Shown: piece after piece, positions 56,773 to 64,000 of the stretch
Position numbering within the stretch: position 1 is the first letter of the stretch
Layout of the letters: each line of letters starts with the position of its first letter
Source: Blastocystis sp. Blastoise
Taxonomy: Eukaryota > Sar > Bigyra > Opalinata > Blastocystidae
Length of the DNA: 64,000 bases
Assembly: GCA_039096225.1 (NCBI GenBank)
Contig: JBBPEB010000021.1
Coordinates: forward strand, 62,001 to 126,000
Reading direction: 5' to 3'
The notes under the pieces: generated by a model
The model's database searches: none
What the model was told of the DNA's origin: nothing
Seen by the model: only the letters and a program-made list of their open reading frames with translations
Made by a program: the position numbers and the translations under genes

Positions 56773-57368
56773 AAGAAACTGATTTTTTATATTGTTTGGT
56801 ATGTTTATTTTATGTTTTAATATCTATTGCATCAAGTCATAAGGATTCAAATCATGTGTATATGCTGATAAATAGAATACTATAATTAATGTTATATGTT
56901 AAATATATAATTTTATGAATAATCATTCATGTTTTGTAAATAACTCATTATTATTAATGTATAATTGTAGTATATTATGTATATATGAATATAAAACAAA
57001 AATGTTTATTTCATGTAATACAGTGAATTGTTTTTGATACGTTTTCTAATAAAAGTAACAAAACAATAATTTAGACATAAAGAAGAGAAACAGAATGAGC
57101 GACAGAAATAGAAACAAATAATTTCATGAATAAATAAAATACTAAAAAATGTTTTTACTAAAATAATAATGTAAATAAAATGCATAAATAGAAATATATA
57201 TGATTTTATCAATTGTTTTGTATATATATATATATATAAATTGAAAAGAAAAAATAGTAAAAATGAAAATAATAATAAAATAGTAGATATATATTAGAAA
57301 AATTAATAGTATAAATAATTTAATATATAATGAATTATAGAGTATCTATAATATTAATATATTATATA
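56773..57368. other. Intergenic between convergent genes
   Basis: Shared 3' region of the YqgF gene (+) and the TFIIS-N gene (-). AT-rich; nothing of note. Confidence 0.6.
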
Positions 57369-59290
57369 TTAATCACTAATACTGCCCATAGAATCATCAT
57401 CCTTATTATTATATTTCTGTTTCATTTTCATTTCTCTTTCTCTTCTTTCTTCTTCCTGTATCTTCTTCAACTCCTCCGCATCCTCCTTATTCGCCATTTG
57501 ACGACTAAATCTCTCTTCGGCTTCTATCTGATCTGTCGTTGCTTCCATTCTATGATCCTATATATATATATATAGTATACTATATAATGTTCATAAGATA
57601 TGTAATATAGAATAGTGAAGTTATATACTAAATATATTTATATTATTATTAATATTATTAATATCATTAATATCATTAATATATAATAATTATTATATAT
57701 ATATAATAATATATATATATACATCATCAGAGAGTTCAATATCACGATATTCTCCAGGATGTAACATTTTTCGAACTTCTAAAAGAACTTTCGAGTTCTT
57801 ATGATTTGTGTCATCGACGATGAAGTCGTCATCCTCGTCATCACGGAATAAATCGTCAGCCGTTACAACACGTTTTGGACGAGCACGTGGCATAGGTCGA
57901 GAAGAAGAAGAAGGTTTTGTCATTTGATTTGACGATTGTGATGTCATTTTATGCTGTGTTATTGGTTTTTTATTATTTATATTAGTATTATTAGTAGTAG
58001 TAGTAGAAGAAGAAGAAGGAATAGGTTTTGAAGAAGGCTTTGATTTTGTTAAACCAGTTGATTTTGATATATTAGACACTGGAAGACTCTATATATATAT
58101 ATAGAAAGAAATATAAATAAGAATATATATATATATATATTGAAAGCAATATAAATAAGAATATATATATATACAGAAGGACGTTTTGTTGGTTTAAAAT
58201 TATCGCTTAATGTGGTTGCTTCATTTTTTCGATGATCTTTCTATAGAATAAAAATTACATAATAATAAATATAATAATAATAATAATAATATATATATAT
58301 ATATACAACAAGATTAGGAAATTTTTCTGCGAAAGTCAATTTCTTTTTTTCAGCTATATAATAATATTTTAATAAGAATAAAAAGATTAATAAATAGTAT
58401 AATGAATATTATAATAAATAAAATAACTATAATAAATAAAATAAGCATATAATAAATAAAATGCTATATACCATTTTTGCATGTTTCTTTCCATTTCTCA
58501 AGCATTTCTATTAATTGTTTTTGTCTTTTTTCATTTCCACATTGTTTACTTAATGATTTAATTCGTTTCACTCCTTTTGTTTCATTTAATAACTCAATAG
58601 ATACAGGAAATCTCTATATAATAATATAGTTTATAGTATATAAATATATATAATATAAAACAAAATACAAAAATATATAATATATTTTATTACCATAGGT
58701 ATAGAAAACATTATACAATAAAATAATATAATATATAAAATAGAATAGAATATATATAACATACTGACATTTGTAAAACGAGTGAATTGATTCGTGGTTG
58801 ATTATTATCATTAAATGCTTGATATAATGATTTAATTAAAGAATCCACTTCATTGGATTTCTTTAATATTAATTGAGGGGCTAAAGGTTTTGAAGGTTTT
58901 GTTACTGCTGATACCGGTTTAGGAGAGTTTTCTTCTTGTTTTGAAGTTGTGATTGTTTTCAACATCGTCACAGGTTTTAATGATGGTTCTTCTTTGATAG
59001 ATTTGATAGGTTTGGGTTCAGGTGTAGTATTTATTGTATGAAGACACTTCTGTGAACTGATTCTGATATCTGGTTGAGACGAGTCACCACATGTAGTCAG
59101 TATAAGTTTCAACCAATTGGGCATAACCTAAAACGAGTTGATGAATAAGCAGTTTTATATATACTTTATTAGGGTTTTCAGAATAATTTTTGTTTATATC
59201 ATCAATAAGAGTAGCAAAACGACGAATTACCTAAGTGAATACTCTATTTATAGGTAAATATATATATACTTGACTTTCAAATGAACTCAT
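57369..59290 (-). CDS. TFIIS N-terminal (LW) domain protein
   Basis: About eight exons on the minus strand, starting MSSFESQ and ending SMGSISD, TAA. A middle segment (SLIKSLYQAF...LQMSRFPVSIELLNETKGVKRI...KQLIEMLEKWKK) matches the TFIIS N-terminal four-helix domain, which binds elongation and Mediator-type partners in the nucleus. The N-terminal part (VMPNWLKLILTTCGD) is separate, and the C-terminal half is Ser/Pro-rich then acidic (DDLFRDDEDDDFIVDD) with a final charged helix. The plan suits a transcription-elongation cofactor such as members of the IWS1/PNUTS/Elongin group, but I cannot pick one. The last exon is noticeably richer in G than neighbours. Divergent from the Nse4-like gene, with 184 bp between the start codons. 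Confidence 0.7.
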
Positions 59291-59474
59291 TTTATGAATA
59301 AATAAAATAGAAATATGGAAACTCAACGAATACAAATTTTATTAAAAAATATATATATGTATTGAAGAAAAGTTGTAAAAAAGTGAACTATTTTTTAAAT
59401 ATATTTATTTTGAATTCTTTTTATCTTTTTTATTTTTAGTTAAATATTTTTTATACTCTACAAGATAAGATATT

Positions 59475-61250
59475 ATGGATAGTCCACAAAAGGAAGCTGA
59501 ATTAACCAAAAAGATTCAAGAATTATTGTCTTCATGTGATGAGGAGGATGGATCAATTAGTGAAGAAAGAAAAAAAGACTTGATCACCATCATTCATCAG
59601 TACAAGGACTTATTTGATGAAGGTATACTATGTACTATCTCATTCTGAATTATTATCTATTTATAAAATTTATGTAGTGGATACAATTCAGACGGCAACA
59701 ATAGCTTATTCGATGTTTAATGTTATTACTCGAGTTGGAGCAGATAAAGCAAGACAACTATGGTCTATTTTAAGAAAGGTAAACTTATTATTTTGAATAT
59801 TGATATTTAAATATTAATTCCATCAATATATATATTATCATTTTATTCAATTATTTGTTTAGCCACATGCTGATTTCATTTTAGAAAGTTTAAAGCAACA
59901 ATATACAAAGAATGATGGCATCGATATTATGAAATTAGGTCAAGATTGCTCTGTTTTATTTGCTCAACCTCCTACAACTAGTTTTTTGTATGTTTTTATT
60001 TGTTTTTTTTTAATTTTTATGATTTTTTTTTATATTAAAAAAATATATATAAAAAAAATATATAAAATTATGATTATAAAATTATGATTATAAAATTATG
60101 ATTATAAAATTATGATTATAAAATTATGATTATAAAATTATGATTATAAAATTATGATTATAAACATATTTTATATACTTATTCTATATATATATTCTAT
60201 AAATATATATAGAATAGGATCAATAATAGAAGAGGAAGAAGAAGTAGAAGAAGCTGAAGAGAAAAAAGAGAAGAAGAAGAGATCCCCTACCAAGAGAGTC
60301 AAAAGAGCTACTGAGGAAGAATTTAAAGAACCTGAGAAAGTACAAAAAGATGATAAAACAAGTGAAGTATGTCTATTGTTATATGTTGACTGTTTTTATG
60401 TAATATTTTTTAAACTATAATTGTTTTTAAATTTTTAATATTTTTATTAATTATTTCATCTAATACCTCAATAATTATTTGTATATCTATATTTTTATCA
60501 AAAATAATATATATATATATATATATTATTATTTCTAGTTAAAGCACGCTGCTCCTAAATTATTTAAACGATTACAAAAAGAATGTGAACAAACAAATAC
60601 GACGTCTGTCGATACAATAAAATTCTTAACGGATACTAACGGATTTTCTAAAGTATATAGTAAAATGAATTATATATATTTATATATATATATTTATAAA
60701 TGTCACCTAGTATTAAAAAAATATTATAATTATTTAAGATCATTAAGATTGATTCTATATGTATTCTCAGTTTATGTTATTTTAATAGAGAATATCATAT
60801 ATTCATTCATTTATATATTAAATAATCATATATTATATATTCATGAATATATATATATTAAATAATTACATGTATATATATACAGACAGTAGAGAATTTC
60901 TTTGATGCTGCAATTTTAGTGAATAACTCAAATATCGCTCTTAATGTTAATGATAATAATATACCTGTTCTTTCTACTAATCAAACGACTGTATATTATA
61001 TAAATATATTAATAGTATTATTATAATTCATATACACTATTATAATCATGATTATTTAATTCTTCTTCTACTAATACTCTTTTGTTTCATCACTCTTTTT
61101 ATTTCTCTATATATATATAATTCATAGATGAATGATGATGAAACCGAGGTTCACAGAGCTATATGGACTATTAATTCAAAAGCATATAAGAATCTATTGG
61201 ATATCTATGGATTAGATTCTGAATTAAAACCAGATTGGGATAAAAATTAA
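59475..61250 (+). CDS. Nse4-like kleisin of the SMC5/6 complex
   Basis: Seven or so exons begin MDSPQKEAEL and end ELKPDWDKN, TAA. The N-terminal segment (IIHQYKDLFDEVDTIQTATIAY, VGADKARQLWS) fits the Nse4 N-terminal helix region (LFDxVxxxREAxLDA). A segment near the C-terminus (TVENFFDAAILVNNSNIAL, VNDNNIPVL) fits the Nse4 C-terminal winged-helix block (sFlIrdGkvgi). Between them lies a short Lys/Glu-rich linker. Nse4 bridges the SMC5 and SMC6 heads and is needed for DNA repair and chromosome stability. Similarity is moderate and judged by eye, so the name is probable rather than certain. Confidence 0.68.
60060..60165 (+). repeat. 14-bp minisatellite in intron
   Basis: Seven to eight copies of AAAATTATGATTAT, nearly perfect, within an intron of the Nse4-like gene. 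Confidence 0.88.
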
Positions 61251-61804
61251 ACTTTTTATTATCATTTTATCAATTAACTAACTATAAATCATAAAATGTT
61301 ATAAACGATAGCAGTAAAATAATTTATATAAACATATATTTGAAAAAACACTTTTATTTGATATATCTTTTGATCTTTTATGCATTTCTTTTGTTAATTC
61401 ATTATTTTCATTTTTTATTCTGTTTTTATATATATATGTATGCAATCCACAAAAATCAATTATAATGAAAATAATGTATATTCAATCAAATAACATTAAT
61501 TCATAACTCAATTTTAATTACTTTTTCTTTAATATTCAAAAAATTATCTTTAACGTCTTTCTACAATACTGAATCACTTATTTCAACTTGATTCATTCTT
61601 GAAATCCTAGTATATACGATCATCAAATAAATCTGAAAAAAAGTGAATAAAAATTAAGTTTTTCTTAAAATCTGGGGAGAATTCATTCTTCACTATGTGT
61701 TTGATGAATAATCATAAATTTAAAAAAGAAATGAAAAAAGAAAATAATTCAGAAAACAAGTCCATAAATTTTTCTTTTTAACTTTTTGTATTCATCTAAC
61801 AAAT
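61251..61804. other. Intergenic
   Basis: Spacer between two plus-strand genes, containing the promoter of the HGH1 gene. AT-rich with no frame or repeat of note. Confidence 0.6.
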
Positions 61805-63284
61805 ATGGATTCTGAAACTATTAAAGATCTTATTGGACTATTACAAGATAAAAAACCTGATGTTCGTCAAGTAGCTTCTCAATATATTGCTGGAATCACA
61901 GCTACTACTGAAGGTTGTAACTTGATCAGTTCTTTAGATGGACATTTGAAGTTAACAAAGATGGTTGGTGATAGTTATCCTATTGCCAAGAATGCTATTG
62001 TTGCTTTAACAAATATGTGTGAAGACAGCAAGGCATTAGCTGAAATGACAAGTGACGATTTGATAGAGAAACTCTTTGAAAACTTATTAGATAAAGAATA
62101 TCCTCTTGTAGATATTACTTTGATGCTTCTTGCTAATTTATCAAGAGTATGTTGTGATTGTAGTTTTCGTTATTATGAATATATTTATTATATTTTAGAC
62201 TGAAATTGGTGCTGGTGGTGTTTTAGGTTTACGAAAATTTGGAGGTAAATTAAAAGTATGTATATATGTGTATCTTTATTATTATTATTGATTTTTTTGT
62301 TATTATTTTTTTTGTTATTATTATTATTATTATATATATAAAAGGTTTACATGTATATCGTTTATTGAATATGCTTATGAAGACGAAAACATTAGAACAG
62401 AATAAAAATGTTTATTTAAATACTTATAATGAAAAAGAAGAAGAAGATAATTATAAATATATATTTATGATTCTTCAAAATATTTGTATTGTATGTAGTT
62501 ATTATTATTATTTTATTTTTAAGTTAATTATTTATTTATTTTTTATTTATATATTATTATTATTATTATTAAATTAATTATTTATTTATTTTTTATTTAT
62601 ATATTATTATTATTGTTTTTAAATTATTTATTTATTATTTTTTAATTATATTTTTATTATTATTATACTATATATATATGTATAGTTAGAAGAAGGTCGT
62701 GCATTAATATGTGATATTAACCGTGATATTCTTCAAGATCTCCTTCTCTTCCTCTATCATCCTATATATACACGTAGACATGGCATAATTAGTATGCTTA
62801 AAAATATAGCAAAAGATCCAAATTATAGATATATATTCTTAGATAAAGAATATATGGAGAAATATCATATTATTAATAGATTATTATATATACTTGAAGG
62901 AAATATACCTTTTGAAGGAAATGTATTATGTTTTTTATATTTATTTATGCTTATTATATTTATGATTATTATGTTTATAATAATAATAATAATAATTATA
63001 TATATATATATATATATATAGGATATATGGAAAGTTGATTCTGAAGTTTATGAATCACTTGGAAAAAAAATAAGAGAACCTGTATATATATATTAATAAT
63101 AATTATATATATATATTAATAATAATAATAATAATAATAATAATTATTATTATTATTATATATAGAATGTAGAATTAATTCATACTATTTTAGAAATATT
63201 TACACTTTTATGTGAAAAACGTGATGGTAGAGATATATGCAGATATCAAGGTGTATATATCTGTGTCAGAAATATGCATGTATG

Positions 63285-63352
<68 letters not shown>

Positions 63353-63772
63353 TTATGATGAATTATTAAAAGAAGAATCTGTCGATCTTATTGATGAATT
63401 AGTAAATATATATATATATAATAATATAAATAACATAATAATAATAAACATAATATTTAACATAATAATAATAAACATAATAATAATAAACATAATAATA
63501 ACCATAATAATATATATATAGGTAAATTATTTAATGGGTGATGAAGAAGATATAGAGAATGAAGTCTTAATGAAAAAGATATATACAGAACGAGGTGTAT
63601 TTAGTCATACAGAACAAGAAAGACAGGCTATAGAACATTCTATCGAAATCGAAGAAATTGCTTGTATATATATATCTATATATATTTTTTTTTAAATCAA
63701 TAATAATTAGAATTTATATAATTATACTTATTTTCTATAGCTGACGATGATGATATGCCTGAATTAGAATAA
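61805..63772 (+). CDS. HGH1: HGH1 homologue (ARM/HEAT-repeat chaperone adaptor)
   Basis: About nine exons starting MDSETIKDLIGLLQD, ending DDDDMPELE, TAA. Helical repeats in the HGH1 order: DKKPDVRQVASQYIAGI, YPIAKNAIVALTNMCED, PLVDITLMLLANLSR, LEEGRALICDINRDILQDLL, RRHGIISMLKNIA, VELIHTILEIFTLLCEKRDGRDI and YLMGDEEDI. HGH1 (FAM203 in animals) works in the cytosol with TRiC and Hsp90 to fold elongation factor eEF2. The intron after KFGG uses the donor GGAG|GTAAATT; the later GTATG would break the frame. The usual acidic tail is present in short form. Confidence 0.85.
63295..63348 (+). repeat. TA dinucleotide array in HGH1 intron
   Basis: About 27 TA units within an intron near the 3' end of the HGH1 gene. 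Confidence 0.88.
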
Positions 63773-64000
63773 ATATATATTTTTTGAATAAAAATATATT
63801 ACAAATCGTTTTCTTTTGTATATTTTGGTGTTCATTTTAATTTTTAGTTTGGTTCCTATGGTTTCCATGATCACACAAACGTAATAAACATTTGAATACC
63901 ACAAAGAGATCATCTGCAACTAATTCTTTCCTTTTCTTACTCAACATATTCTAACAATAACATCAATGACTCTTGAAAATAATATAAAATATTACATATC
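63773..64000. other. Intergenic end of window
   Basis: AT-rich 3' flank of the HGH1 gene; no feature recognised. Confidence 0.6.

Noticed and set aside
62257-62344. Apparent non-canonical intron in HGH1
   Set aside because: Using the donor eleven bases upstream (GGAG|GTAAATT) gives a normal GT-AG intron and keeps the frame.

Overview
The window is nuclear DNA from a very AT-rich eukaryote. Genes are packed on both strands and broken by many short introns of the form GTATATAT...TATATAG. Coding exons carry long asparagine tracts made of AAT codons, all three standard stop codons behave as stops, and there are no operons or Shine-Dalgarno sites. The gene content (ARPC1, a CH-LIM protein, BTB-TLDc proteins, an Arf-like GTPase, Smc5/6 and ubiquitin E4 components) fits an amoeboid or similar free-living protist. 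I cannot name the genus from sequence alone. Introns with U12-type splice signals imply that the organism keeps a minor spliceosome.

Layout. 0-2.2 kb: no convincing protein gene, but an exon/intron-like mosaic near 0.88-1.38 kb. 2.3-3.7 kb (+): GT31 glycosyltransferase. 4.4-6.5 kb (+): ARPC1. 7.1-9.0 kb (+): CH-LIM protein. 9.9-12.0 kb (+): MIT-like helical protein whose last coding exon is interrupted by a 417-bp MITE with 9-bp target duplications. 12.4-14.2 kb (-): BTB-TLDc protein. 14.8-20.9 kb (-): giant UFD2-type E4 ubiquitin ligase with ZZ-like fingers. 22.3-23.9 kb (-): second BTB-TLDc protein. 25.6-26.9 kb (-): second MIT-like protein. 27.7-38.6 kb (+): one very large Sen1/senataxin helicase gene. 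40.1-45.3 kb (+): leucine-rich-repeat protein. 45.6 kb: small hAT-type MITE. 46.1-48.9 kb (-): DDX51/Dbp6-like helicase. 49.4-52.4 kb (-): GT-A-like glycosyltransferase. 52.8-54.1 kb (-): C2H2 zinc-finger protein. 54.4-55.5 kb (+): Arf-like GTPase. 56.2-56.8 kb (+): YqgF/RuvX-type nuclease homologue. 57.4-59.3 kb (-): TFIIS-N domain protein. 59.5-61.3 kb (+): Nse4-like kleisin. 61.8-63.8 kb (+): HGH1.

The genes are mostly unrelated housekeeping functions: RNA metabolism (senataxin, DDX51, TFIIS-N), cytoskeleton (ARPC1, CH-LIM), ubiquitin and folding (E4 ligase, HGH1), and chromosome maintenance (Nse4). I see no gene cluster acting as one pathway. The most notable points are a young Mutator-like MITE inside a coding exon, three AT-AC introns plus one GT-AG intron with U12-type signals, a recurrent GC-rich TTCCCGCGGG-like motif in an otherwise about 80% AT region, and a bacterial-type YqgF gene carrying introns.
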